From assembly GCA_903893785.1 (NCBI GenBank), contig CAITNQ010000387.1, forward strand, positions 1-48,234: 48,234 bases of DNA, read 5' to 3'. This DNA comes from an uncultured Gemmatimonadota bacterium (GTDB lineage: Bacteria > Latescibacterota > UBA2968 > UBA8231). Under the pieces are notes generated by a model. The model did not search any database. It saw only the letters and a list, made by a program, of their open reading frames with translations, and was not told the DNA's origin. Positions 1-7,960 of this stretch are shown here, in pieces (the first letter of the stretch is position 1; the number at the start of each line of letters is the position of its first letter). The position numbers and the translations under genes were made by a program.

Positions 1-364
1 CAGACAGGGTCGCAACCCATAGCGCGCCACGTGCGTCCGCCGTGAGCGCCATCACGTCTTCCGATAGCGGACCAGGCGTAGGGTGGCCGGATACGCTCTC
101 GGCCACGACCACCGCATCCACGACCCGCGTCCCCTGGTCCGTGCCGCCGACAACCGACGGCACCTCGAGCGCCACTGGCGGCAGTACCTCGCGGGTTGTG
201 GTCTCCGGGCGTTCCCGCCACGATGGTCCCTCCGGGGAGTAGACCTGCCACGTCGTACCCCCAATAGCTCCGACGGACGCCCCGCAAAGCAGGCAGCAGG
301 CCAGCAACCAAGCGGCCAGACTGCGACACTGGCGGCGGTTGACGTTCAGCGCACGAACAGCCAT
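1..364 (-). CDS. Secreted protein with signal peptide, C-terminus outside window
   Basis: The frame starts at ATG 364 and stays open for 121 codons to the window edge. A purine-rich GGAGAGGGAAG lies just upstream. The product begins with an N-region (MAVRALNVNRRQCR), a hydrophobic core rich in Leu, Cys and Ala up to about residue 35, then a polar Pro/Thr-rich stretch, which fits a Sec signal peptide. Near the cut end it reads ADARGALWVATLS, reminiscent of the D-x-x-G-x-LWVGT strands of sensor-type beta-propellers; that is only a resemblance. It has the same strand and the same secreted design as the fibre-like genes at 752 and 3537, so it may be phage cargo or a third fibre-like gene. A host gene is the alternative. 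Confidence 0.6.
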   Translation of the reverse strand, partial: MAVRALNVNRRQCRSLAAWLLACCLLCGASVGAIGGTTWQVYSPEGPSWRERPETTTREVLPPVALEVPSVVGGTDQGTRVVDAVVVAESVSGHPTPGPLSEDVMALTADARGALWVATLS

Positions 365-751
365 CGCGATCTTCCCTCTCCATCGGGGGCCGCCACGTCG
401 TCCCATCGTACCGGCACGCCAAAGTTCCGGCAGTCGACCGCGTGTCACCATCAGGGGTGAAGGCGGTAGTGCAGGCGCTGCGAAGGCCACACAGCGCCTG
501 CGATCGCCCGCGTCTTCACCTGACGGTACGCTCAACGTAGCCGGTTGGGGTGCGGGGAGCAAGCGTTTCCCTCGTGACGATCCAGGTTGACGTGCAGTGA
601 GTCCAGGCGGCCAAATGCCGCCAGGCCCGACCCGTTGCCGCTACCACCCAACCCACACGCCCCGCGTGCCCCGGCAGGTAGGCAGTGGCGGCCATCCCGC
701 AAACGGCGTCCTGGCGCACCTACCACCGTGTCGGCCTGGCACCGGCGAGCC
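365..751. other. Intergenic gap after the fibre gene with two stem-loops
   Basis: No convincing gene is seen here. Two inverted repeats are present. A perfect 10-bp stem (GCAGGCGCTG at 471-480 against CAGCGCCTGC at 492-501, 11-base loop) is the stronger. A weaker 9-bp stem with one mismatch lies at 603-611/617-625. Neither is followed by a T-run on the minus strand. They could end the tail transcript or insulate the gene at the left edge. No segment matching the tRNA 3' end, which would mark attL, is seen. Confidence 0.5.
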
Positions 752-2974
752 CTATCTCGCGGGCGTGAGAATGATGCCCCTCTGCTCCAGGTCGGCGAGG
801 CGCACCGCCAGGCTGTCGGTCCGCTGCAACAGGTACTTGACGGCGATGACCAGCGCGGCGATCTCGTCATCGCCGGACAGAATGGACTCTCGGGCATCGA
901 TGGGCTTAAGCAGCCTTGCCACGGGGTAGAAGTCCCCTGCCATGACCGAGGCATGCTCGCGCTGCGCCGCGGCCGAGTCACCGGTCACCGACCGCTTCCA
1001 CTTCCACTTCCGCGGGAAGGGCATCTGCCTCAGGGCGGCCACGATCGAGTCCACCGGCACAGGGGCGAAGGCCGTCTTCATCGACTCGGACGAGGAGTTG
1101 GCGAACGCCGTCTCGCCGGCATCGACCTCGGAGTAGGTAGATCCGCTGGTCAACCGGAGCATGTGACTGGCGGTCGTCGTGTCGGTGGTCGCGGCGCCAA
1201 TCATGAGGCGGCCGTAAGCGCGGGTCGTCGCGACGCTGTCCACCTCGAGCAGCTTGGTGCTGCCATTGGCCACGACCAACCGGTTCGACGGCACCACGTT
1301 GCCGATGGCGACGTTGTTGCCCTTGATCTTGACGCCGTTGGTGGCGTCCGTGTCGAGACGGATGTAGTCTCCCGGCGAATCCCACTGCAGGTGTCCGTAG
1401 AGCCCGGTCGTCGAGGCATCGCCGAAGATGACGCGGACGCTGCCGCCGTTGTTGTACAGCTTGATGCCGTTGGTGCAGCGGATCTGCTGCTGGAAGTTGG
1501 CGTCGCCGGAGAAGCGGCTGGTGCCGGTCACCGTGAACGTCGAGTCGGCGGCGTTGGCGCCGACGGCCACCTTGTTGCTGAAGCGCCACAGCCCGGCGGG
1601 TACCATTGCCGAGGCGTCTTCCACGGTATCGCGCACGGCGTCGCGCAGGCTGGTGTTCAAGGTCGTGTGCTGCGCGGTATGGAGACTGTCGACGTAGGTC
1701 TTGCTGATTCCGCCGCCAACCGTGCCGTACAGCGAATCGACGTAGGTCTTGGTGACGTTGCCGTTGAGCGAGATGGTCCCGACCAGGCTATCGGTATACG
1801 CCTTGGTGGCCGCATCCGTAGCCGTGTCGGGGCGGGCCACGCCACGCACCCGACCCGCGCGCGTGAGCAGCAGACCCGCGGGGCCGACGCGCAGGCTGTC
1901 GTAGGCCAGGAACGTGTATTGCGCCTTCAGGGCCTGGGCGGTGCGCTCGACCCAGTTGGCGAAGCCGTCCGAGTTCCACGGCAGACTGCCGCCCCAGCGG
2001 GTGGCGACCGAGTCGACGAACATCCATTGGAAGTCGTGGTACTTCCGGTAACGCAGCGCGTTGCGCATCAGCTGCTCGTAGGTCGAGTCGCGCAAGGTAG
2101 TGTGGGCGATGGCCGCCTTGCGGTGCTGGTTGATCTCCAGCAGCGAGTTGGTGTCGGCGATGGCGTATCTGCCTTCGATCACCGCCGACTGATCAAACTT
2201 GTTGGTCTCCCTGGCGATCAGCATGTCGAACACGCCGTTCTCGTAGTAGGCGTTGTTCTGCTGGTAACTGCCGGGGTTGCCGATGGTGAACAGGCCCTTC
2301 AGGTTGGCGTAGCTGGTCGCCGAGTCGAGACAGGCCATGGCCCTGGGCCCGTTGATGGTGCCCTCGCCGGCTGGCCAGGTGGCGCTGATGGTCGTCGTGT
2401 AGTACGGCACCTCGTCGAAGAAGACGCCGTCGACCTCGGGGTAGAGCGCCAGCGTGGTGTCGATCGCCGCCTTCATCTGAGCCGAGTTGCGGCCCCAGGT
2501 GACGGCCGAGGAGTGGTACCACACGGTGTAGCCGGTGGTGTTGTACATGAGCACGGCCGCGCCGCTGCCATGCAGCCACCGGATCGCCGTCTCGACCTCG
2601 TTGTCCGTCTCGGTGCCCGGGCCGTTGTCGGGATTGACGATGCAGTAGTACTGCAGCTCCGGATGCCGTTTGATAGCGTCGCAGAGCTTGCGGAACCACC
2701 AGTTGGGGTTGGTCCGGTTCGGGCCGAAACCCGTCCCCGACGAGTCGGCGTTGAACTCGAAGGTGCGGTAGATGGGGATCACCATGCCCAGTGCGCGACC
2801 TCGCGCCGCCAGGCCGGTGTGACGCAGGGCCTCGTTGCGTTTCAGGTAATGGGTGGTGTTGGGCAGTCCCAGGGCCGAGGTGTCGGTGAGCGTGATGTCG
2901 CCTCTGAGGCTGTAGTTGAGCGCCAGCAGGGGCGAGCTGAGCAGCAGCAGACTGAGGACTGCGATGCGGCGCAT
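752..2974 (-). CDS. Fibre-like protein: signal peptide, spherulin-4-like domain, S74-type C-terminus
   Basis: This 740-residue protein starts at ATG 2974, eight bases or so after GGAGGGG; an upstream in-frame start at 3058 would overlap the previous gene and is less likely. Residues 1 to about 19 (MRRIAVLSLLLLSSPLLA) look like a signal peptide. Residues about 40-330 resemble the spherulation-specific family 4 / TIM-barrel group: a GMVIPIY strand, an IVNPDNGPG segment, VLMYNTTGY and a GVFFDEVPYY strand with acidic residues. A Ser/Thr-rich stalk with the typical fibre repeat TDAATKAYTDS follows. The end, after SSSESMK, has the layout of an S74 intramolecular chaperone (short conserved Ser-Lys start, a W-x-W strand, then a terminal helix). 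Inferred role: receptor binding or polysaccharide hydrolysis. The secretion signal is odd for a virion protein. Confidence 0.75.
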   Translation of the reverse strand: MRRIAVLSLLLLSSPLLALNYSLRGDITLTDTSALGLPNTTHYLKRNEALRHTGLAARGRALGMVIPIYRTFEFNADSSGTGFGPNRTNPNWWFRKLCDAIKRHPELQYYCIVNPDNGPGTETDNEVETAIRWLHGSGAAVLMYNTTGYTVWYHSSAVTWGRNSAQMKAAIDTTLALYPEVDGVFFDEVPYYTTTISATWPAGEGTINGPRAMACLDSATSYANLKGLFTIGNPGSYQQNNAYYENGVFDMLIARETNKFDQSAVIEGRYAIADTNSLLEINQHRKAAIAHTTLRDSTYEQLMRNALRYRKYHDFQWMFVDSVATRWGGSLPWNSDGFANWVERTAQALKAQYTFLAYDSLRVGPAGLLLTRAGRVRGVARPDTATDAATKAYTDSLVGTISLNGNVTKTYVDSLYGTVGGGISKTYVDSLHTAQHTTLNTSLRDAVRDTVEDASAMVPAGLWRFSNKVAVGANAADSTFTVTGTSRFSGDANFQQQIRCTNGIKLYNNGGSVRVIFGDASTTGLYGHLQWDSPGDYIRLDTDATNGVKIKGNNVAIGNVVPSNRLVVANGSTKLLEVDSVATTRAYGRLMIGAATTDTTTASHMLRLTSGSTYSEVDAGETAFANSSSESMKTAFAPVPVDSIVAALRQMPFPRKWKWKRSVTGDSAAAQREHASVMAGDFYPVARLLKPIDARESILSGDDEIAALVIAVKYLLQRTDSLAVRLADLEQRGIILTPAR

Positions 2975-2975
2975 G

Positions 2976-3170
2976 TTACCCCTCCACCAGGATGCGGCCA
3001 TCGGTTTCGCTCGTGGGTGCGGTGGCACTCTTGACGCGGAAGCACTGGTTGGTGGCATCCCACCAGCGGTAGCCGCGCGTGGCCCCGGCGCCGACCACCT
3101 CCGGGTCGTCCCACAGGTAGGTCTTTGTCGCCGCGGCCGATTGGGCAGGCGGCGTGATGGTCACGGGCAT
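2976..3170 (-). CDS. Small phage tail-region protein, function unknown
   Basis: The 64-residue product begins at ATG 3170 after GAGGAG at good spacing, and its stop lies one base before the fibre gene, so translation is probably coupled. It is Ala/Thr-rich with a WDD...RWWDATNQCFRVK segment that looks like a short beta-structured module. No family is recognised. Position between the small protein at 3182 and the fibre gene suggests a connector, fibre accessory or chaperone. Confidence 0.6.
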   Translation of the reverse strand: MPVTITPPAQSAAATKTYLWDDPEVVGAGATRGYRWWDATNQCFRVKSATAPTSETDGRILVEG

Positions 3171-3181
3171 GGGTTGGCTCC

Positions 3182-3478
3182 TCAGATCTCGACGTAGTAG
3201 AGGTCGGCGCCGTCCGCGTTGTATTCCGCGTCGACGTAGATGGTGGCCAGGTCCACGCCGCGGACCAGCGGGGGATCGGCGGCGACGCCCAGGACCGCGC
3301 CCGGGCGCAGGCCTTTGACGGTGGCGGCACTCACCGTGGGGCCGCCGACGAAGAGGCGGCCGGTGTTGGTGTCCCAGGGCAGAATGGTGACCGACGTGGC
3401 GGGGAGCGGCGTCGCCGACAGCGGTTGGCGCACCCCCGCCACGGCAACGGTGACCTTCTTGGACTGGAAGCTGCTCAT
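3182..3478 (-). CDS. Small phage tail-region protein, function unknown
   Basis: The 98-residue product starts at ATG 3478, eight bases after a strong GAGGAGG. It opens MSSFQSKKVTVAVAGVRQPL and is beta-strand-like throughout (alternating Val/Thr/Gly), ending in ADLYYVEI. There are no Cys residues and no membrane segment. A small beta-sandwich structural or decoration protein of the tail tip is plausible from context. No family is recognised. Confidence 0.65.
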   Translation of the reverse strand: MSSFQSKKVTVAVAGVRQPLSATPLPATSVTILPWDTNTGRLFVGGPTVSAATVKGLRPGAVLGVAADPPLVRGVDLATIYVDAEYNADGADLYYVEI

Positions 3479-3536
3479 CGGGGTGACCTCCTCGCGAGCG
3501 GGGTGGAGGATGCGTGGGCGGCTGCAGGTGATCGGG

Positions 3537-4724
3537 TCATCGTGTCTGCGCCTTGGCCAGGCGCACCTCCAGGACGTGGACGCGGTCCTCGAGTTCGGTG
3601 GTGCGGCTGCGCAGTGAGTCGTCCGTTGCGGCCAGCTGGCGTACCGCGCCCATGGTCAGCCCGTGCGCGGCGGTCAGGTCGATGTAGGGCTTGCCGTCCG
3701 GGTCGAGGATGGGGTCGCCGGCGCGGTAGCGGCGCACGGTGGTATCGCCGCGGGCGATGACCGCGAGCCGCACGGGGATGAAGTGGGTGTCGGCGACGAC
3801 GCGCGATCCGAACACGGGGGCAGCGCTTCCGGCTCGCCCCGTGGCGTCGAGGGGCACGATGTGGGCCGCGACCCGGCCGGAGTCCGTTACCGTCCGGGGT
3901 ACGACCACGGTGTCGACGTGGGCCGCGAGGGTGTCGAGGGTGATGTGGGTGACCACGGTATCCACACCGTCGGCCCGCCACAGGGCCAGGATCTCGCGCG
4001 GCACGGTGGCATCGTCCACCAGCGGTGCGCCGGTGATCGGATCGACGACCCGCGACGGCCTGATCGCCCGGATCAGGGCCAGGTCATTGCGGTCGTCGTA
4101 GTGGGGCATGTCACCCACGACCAACGCGTGGTGGGCAAAGACCGAGTCCCACTGAGTGCCGCTGGCACCCAGGTCATAGGTCGCGGCGGCGGACGGGCGG
4201 ACGTCGCCGGCGAAGCGGCCTGGCCCCGCCGAGATCCCTCCTTCGAGAAGCATGCCGCCGGAGGCGCTGATGCCGCCGCCTACGGAGACCACGGAGTCGG
4301 GGTAGCCGGGGGTGTGGAAACCCCACCGCCCGAGCGTGTCGGCGATGGTGTAGCCGTGCGGGGTGCCATACGCGGATCCGGCCGGCCCGTTGCCCCAGTG
4401 GTACATGCGGAAGCCCAGCGGGTTGGCGATGGAGTAGGTCTCCATTTTGAAGCCGATGCCCGCACGGGCCCGAGCGTCTTGCCGGCGGTTGACGACGGCA
4501 AAGGCGGTGCCGTATTCGTCGGTGGCCCACATGGCGATGTTGCTGTCGGCGCCGACCGCCAGTATGCCCTTCACCTTGAGACTGTCGCCGGTCAGGACCT
4601 GGACCCCTCGGCTGGTGCCCGACGGGGTCCGCGGGGTCCACTCGTTGGTGGCGCGGACGGTGGTGGTGGCCAGCAACAGCGCCAGCGGGGCGAGGCGCAG
4701 AGCCGCGGGACGTTTGGTGCGCAT
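3537..4724 (-). CDS. Second fibre-like protein with signal peptide and coiled-coil end
   Basis: ATG 4724 is taken as the start because the 395-residue product then begins with a clear signal-peptide pattern (MRTKRPAALRLAPLALLLA followed by polar TNEWTPRTPSG). The longer open frame to 4976 is Arg-rich and overlaps the preceding gene. The middle is Gly/Ser/Asp-rich beta-structured sequence with a YDLGASGTQWDSVFA motif, typical of fibre shafts before an S74-like end (here LALIRAIRPSRV). The last 40 residues are a heptad-like helix (LAATDDSLRSRTTELEDRV), expected to trimerise. Role inferred as tail fibre or side fibre. Confidence 0.7.
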   Translation of the reverse strand: MRTKRPAALRLAPLALLLATTTVRATNEWTPRTPSGTSRGVQVLTGDSLKVKGILAVGADSNIAMWATDEYGTAFAVVNRRQDARARAGIGFKMETYSIANPLGFRMYHWGNGPAGSAYGTPHGYTIADTLGRWGFHTPGYPDSVVSVGGGISASGGMLLEGGISAGPGRFAGDVRPSAAATYDLGASGTQWDSVFAHHALVVGDMPHYDDRNDLALIRAIRPSRVVDPITGAPLVDDATVPREILALWRADGVDTVVTHITLDTLAAHVDTVVVPRTVTDSGRVAAHIVPLDATGRAGSAAPVFGSRVVADTHFIPVRLAVIARGDTTVRRYRAGDPILDPDGKPYIDLTAAHGLTMGAVRQLAATDDSLRSRTTELEDRVHVLEVRLAKAQTR

Positions 4725-4738
4725 TGAGTGTCTCCTGT

Positions 4739-5059
4739 TCAACCCAAAGTGATGGGGACGCCGGCGCTCTTGGCCGCCGGGGTCACGGCGGCCGCCGACG
4801 TGCCGGTCAACGTGCGCCAGACGATGTTGGCGGGGTCGGTGTCGTCGAGCCACAGCGACCCGAAACGGTTGGACGCGGCCTTGAAGATCACCGGGTCCGA
4901 ATAGGTGGCGCGGTGGTAGCCATCGCCGGTGGCCGGATCCATGTCGTGCCCGACGTCGCCCTGCGCCTGCAGCCACGCGATGGAGTCAGCCGCCTGGTTG
5001 TAGTCGGTGGCCTTGGTGTAGGACCCGACGGTGACCGACAGCCCGGTGTAGTACGCCAC
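4739..5059 (-). CDS. Small tail-tip or fibre-attachment protein
   Basis: The product is 106 residues from GTG 5059, following AAGGGGG. It opens MAYYTGLSVTVGSYTKATDYNQAADSIAWL. The phrase TKATDYNQ followed by a helix is common at the N-terminus of phage proteins that precede fibres. It contains a beta-rich middle and an Ala-rich end. It overlaps nothing and sits 14 bases before the fibre-like gene at 4724. Function is not established; fibre adaptor is the best guess. Confidence 0.6.
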   Translation of the reverse strand: MAYYTGLSVTVGSYTKATDYNQAADSIAWLQAQGDVGHDMDPATGDGYHRATYSDPVIFKAASNRFGSLWLDDTDPANIVWRTLTGTSAAAVTPAAKSAGVPITLG

Positions 5060-5062
5060 GAA

Positions 5063-5560
5063 TCAGCCCCCTTCCGCCGGCGGTCCCTCGCCGTCCCGGG
5101 TCAGGGTGGCGGCGAAGGCCATGATCTCCATCTCCAGCTGCTGAATGCGCTCCTGCAGGCCGTCGGCGCGCGCGATAGCGAGCATGGCCTGTCCGGTGAG
5201 CCGTCGGCGCTGCGCGGTGGTCAGTCCCTGCGGGCCGCCGGGGGCAGATGGGAGTTGCGCGTCCTGGTTGAGGCGCTCCCATCGATCGGCAGCGTCAGCG
5301 TGGTGGATGATCACCAACGCCTGCGACTCGCGTATGGCCACGGTCCGTTCCAGAATCTCGCGACGCACCTTGAGGAGCTGCATGTCGCCGTCGAATCGCC
5401 GCTGGTCGCCGCGGTAACTCGCCGGGATCGCGGGGACGACGCTGTGGTAAAGGGCCAGTGTGGCCACCTGGCTCGCAGGTGGGTTGCCCATGTCACAGCC
5501 AGCGGTACCGCTGTGATGCGGCGTCGGGGCTTGCGGAGGTGTCGGCGTGGCCGTCGTCAT
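5063..5560 (-). CDS. Helical tail-region protein, unknown function
   Basis: The 165-residue frame from ATG 5560 overlaps the upstream gene by 68 bases. An alternative ATG at 5491 sits one base after that gene's stop (TGAC-ATG) and would give 142 residues. The 5560 start has AGAAAGGG upstream, so it cannot be dismissed. The N-terminus is Pro/Thr-rich and disordered; the rest is predicted helical with a long amphipathic stretch near LLKVRREILERTVAIRESQ and a second near LQERIQQLEMEIMAF. No family recognised. It may be a chaperone or linker for tail-tip assembly. Confidence 0.6.
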   Translation of the reverse strand: MTTATPTPPQAPTPHHSGTAGCDMGNPPASQVATLALYHSVVPAIPASYRGDQRRFDGDMQLLKVRREILERTVAIRESQALVIIHHADAADRWERLNQDAQLPSAPGGPQGLTTAQRRRLTGQAMLAIARADGLQERIQQLEMEIMAFAATLTRDGEGPPAEGG

Positions 5561-7148
5561 CAGACCAAAACCCTTTCTGCGTGCGCTGAGCCGGAGTGGC
5601 GGTCAGCCAGGTGACCGTATCGTCCTCGGTCCACGTGCCGGTCGTTAACCGCCAGAGGTTCCAGGCGACGACCGACACCGACCAGTTCGACGGATCGCTT
5701 TCGATCTGGCGGACCTGGAATCGGACGCCGGTGCCGTCGCCCTGGTCGTATTTGGAGTAGACGATCTCGAGCTGATCGGCCGGCTCCGTGGCCATGGCGA
5801 TCGGGCCGACGGCCAGAGACACCAGTTCGAGGTCGCCTGAGAACGCATACGCCTCGATGTCGGCTCGGTCGCGGGCGCCCTGGGCGAGGTAGCGCCACGG
5901 CATCTCAAGCGTGCGCCGCACGCGGATCCCTTTGGTCATGATGGCGACCAGGTCTTCGGCGACGTAACGTCCGGTGTAGCGGCCAGCCACCGGGTCCCAC
6001 TCGTACGATGCCGCGACCTCGTTGGCGTAGACCGCGTCGGGGTTGCGCGCCACCGAGAATACCCGGCGCTGCCCTTGCCCTTCGGTGAGGATGTCGCCTT
6101 CGGTGACCGCGGTTACCGAAGCGGTGGGCACCACGCCCCGATACCGCGGCGAGTAAGCGCCGCCAGCGACGGTCAGATCGGCGAAGGTGTCGCGCAGCAG
6201 CTGGGCGATCAGATCGTCGGAGGACACCTGCTCGCCGCCGATCCACCGGCGCACGCGGTCGTTGTCGGACAGGGCACCGCCCCAGTCAGCCAGCGCCGCA
6301 TCGTCTACCGCCGACGGGTCCACGTCCAAGTGCAGGACGACCAGGTCGCGGAACACATCCGGGGCCGTGACCAACAGGTCACCGGCGCGCGTGGCGTCGT
6401 CGGTGGCGCCCTGGCAGTGCACCGTCACGGTATCGGTGCCCGGCGCATACGCGACGTTCAGGACGAACTCGCCGTCGTCGAGGTCGGCGGTGAAGGACGC
6501 CGACAGGCCGTTGACGTACACTGCCTCGATCGAGGCCAGCGCGTGGTCGGCGATCTTCCAGCGACCGCCGGTGCCTTCAGTCGAGTCGATCTGGTACGCC
6601 GGCAGCTCCAGGCCACTGCCGGCGGTCGACGACCAATCGCCGTAGACCAACGGAATGGGCAGGGTCAGAGTCGTCGCTTCGGCGTTGGGGTAGGTGTCGG
6701 CGTCAAACAGTCGGGCCGGCAGGTACCGGGTGTCGGCTGCCCGGGCGTCTACCAACCGGATCGTGACCTGGTCGTCGTCGAACGTCGCGTCGGCGGGGAA
6801 CTTGACGCGGCCCGCCCAGATGAGTTCGTAGTTGGCCGGATCGGTGTCGTGGCCAACCCATAGGTCGACCTGGCGGTTGGCCCACTCATACTCGTCAAGC
6901 AGGTCCTGGACGCGGTCGCCGGTCTGATCGGGCCGGTTGTTCAGCGCCACCTGCATGGACGGCAGCTCCAGACGAGGGTCTTCCAGCGATCCGGCCGAAC
7001 GGCTCAAGGGCGACAACGAGCTGACCAGGCCGGCAATGGTCGTGCCGTCACTGAGGGCGAACGACTCCTGGCCGACATACAGGTCGTAGCCGTCCAGGTG
7101 GATCGCCAGGTAGTAGCGCCGACCGGTGCTGTGCGGATCGAAGGCCAT
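5493..7148 (-). CDS. Tail tip / hub-like structural protein
   Basis: This 551-residue protein starts at ATG 7148, overlapping the previous stop by one base (TGATG), so translation is coupled. The first 170 residues (HLDGYDLYVGQESF, then RLELPSMQVALNN and LWVGHDTDPANYELIWAGRV) describe a small beta-domain with a measured-path pattern seen in tail-tip hub proteins of siphoviruses. The C-terminal third (VRRTLEMPWRYLAQGARDRADIEAYAFSGDLELVSLAVGP) fits a domain in tip proteins that handle rate-like or orthogonal strands. Position directly after the distal tail protein supports a hub or baseplate role. The exact family is uncertain. Confidence 0.65.
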   Translation of the reverse strand: MAFDPHSTGRRYYLAIHLDGYDLYVGQESFALSDGTTIAGLVSSLSPLSRSAGSLEDPRLELPSMQVALNNRPDQTGDRVQDLLDEYEWANRQVDLWVGHDTDPANYELIWAGRVKFPADATFDDDQVTIRLVDARAADTRYLPARLFDADTYPNAEATTLTLPIPLVYGDWSSTAGSGLELPAYQIDSTEGTGGRWKIADHALASIEAVYVNGLSASFTADLDDGEFVLNVAYAPGTDTVTVHCQGATDDATRAGDLLVTAPDVFRDLVVLHLDVDPSAVDDAALADWGGALSDNDRVRRWIGGEQVSSDDLIAQLLRDTFADLTVAGGAYSPRYRGVVPTASVTAVTEGDILTEGQGQRRVFSVARNPDAVYANEVAASYEWDPVAGRYTGRYVAEDLVAIMTKGIRVRRTLEMPWRYLAQGARDRADIEAYAFSGDLELVSLAVGPIAMATEPADQLEIVYSKYDQGDGTGVRFQVRQIESDPSNWSVSVVAWNLWRLTTGTWTEDDTVTWLTATPAQRTQKGFWSDDDGHADTSASPDAASQRYRWL

Positions 7149-7939
7149 CAGTAGACCTTCTCCTCGAAGACCAGCGTGGCGATGTCATACCGGGCGTAGG
7201 TCTCCCAGGACGCCTCCAGGTCGGTGACCATGTAGCCGTACAAGCTCATGCGCGTGGGTGCGGTCACGGGGTCGAGGGCCAACATCAGCGGCCGGCTCTT
7301 GCCGACCTTGCGGTAGATGGCGTCCCACTTGGCCATCTCGACGGTGGCGCGCCAGGGGAAGGTTGCGCGCACCTGGCGGAAGGCGGGTTGGTTGGTGGTG
7401 GGGATGTTGCCGACCGTCCCGGGCTTGTGCTCGATGGCGCTCGGGTCGGCCCAGGTGATCCGCGCCTGGCGGGCGAAGTTGCGGGCCAGCTCGTAGTGTT
7501 CGCCGGCGATGATCCGACCCAGGCGCAGGTGGTCGGCCGGGTTGGCCGGGTCGTCCCAGGTCACGCGCCAGTAGCGGTAGGTCTGGTCGAGGAACAGGAC
7601 CAGATGCCGGTAGGGAACGCCGTCGGCGTCCACGGCGATGGGGATCTGCTCGTAGTAGGCCGGTGCCACCCAGTAGTCGCTGGTGTTCGCCTCAAGGTAG
7701 ATCGAGGCCTGGGAGGTCCAGTTGCCGCCGGCCAGGCAGACGCAAGTCAGCCGCGTCGCCGTGCCGAGGTTGAGCCTGACCCACTCCGCAGTCTTCGAGC
7801 TGGGCGACCACGCTTTGCCGATGGGATCCAGCAACAGGTTGGTCACCGGCGCCGAGGACAAAGCCGACGACGTCGCGATGCCGCTGCCGCGGGCAGCGTC
7901 CCAGGTGTCGTAGTTGTAGAGGATGCGGGCGTTAGCCAT
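7148..7939 (-). CDS. Distal tail protein with discoidin-like N-terminal fold
   Basis: The product has 263 residues from ATG 7939. Its first 150 residues (VTNLLLDPIGKAWSP, WVRLNLGTATRLTCVCLAGGNWT, YRYWRVTWDDP) have the jelly-roll order of F5/8-type discoidin domains: bind-position loop, then solvent-facing strands, then a final Arg-containing strand. The second half (QVRATFPWRATVEMAKWDAIYRK) resembles tail proteins located between tape measure and hub. It lies just downstream of the tape measure gene, the usual site of a distal tail protein. A carbohydrate-binding role is inferred from fold only. Confidence 0.65.
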   Translation of the reverse strand: MANARILYNYDTWDAARGSGIATSSALSSAPVTNLLLDPIGKAWSPSSKTAEWVRLNLGTATRLTCVCLAGGNWTSQASIYLEANTSDYWVAPAYYEQIPIAVDADGVPYRHLVLFLDQTYRYWRVTWDDPANPADHLRLGRIIAGEHYELARNFARQARITWADPSAIEHKPGTVGNIPTTNQPAFRQVRATFPWRATVEMAKWDAIYRKVGKSRPLMLALDPVTAPTRMSLYGYMVTDLEASWETYARYDIATLVFEEKVY

Positions 7940-7960
7940 GGTGCGAGCCTTGGCTCCTGT

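Noticed and set aside
1..750. Possible attL (copy of the tRNA 3' end) at the left edge
   Set aside because: No stretch resembling the T arm and acceptor sequence of the tRNA at 34822-34898 was found, so the left prophage end is thought to lie outside the window.
587..3034. Long plus-strand open frame (815 codons) opposite the fibre-like gene
   Set aside because: It is the antisense shadow of the gene at 752-2974. Its product is Val/Arg/Gly-rich without domain structure, a common effect of high GC, while the minus frame has a signal peptide, known motifs and a ribosome site.
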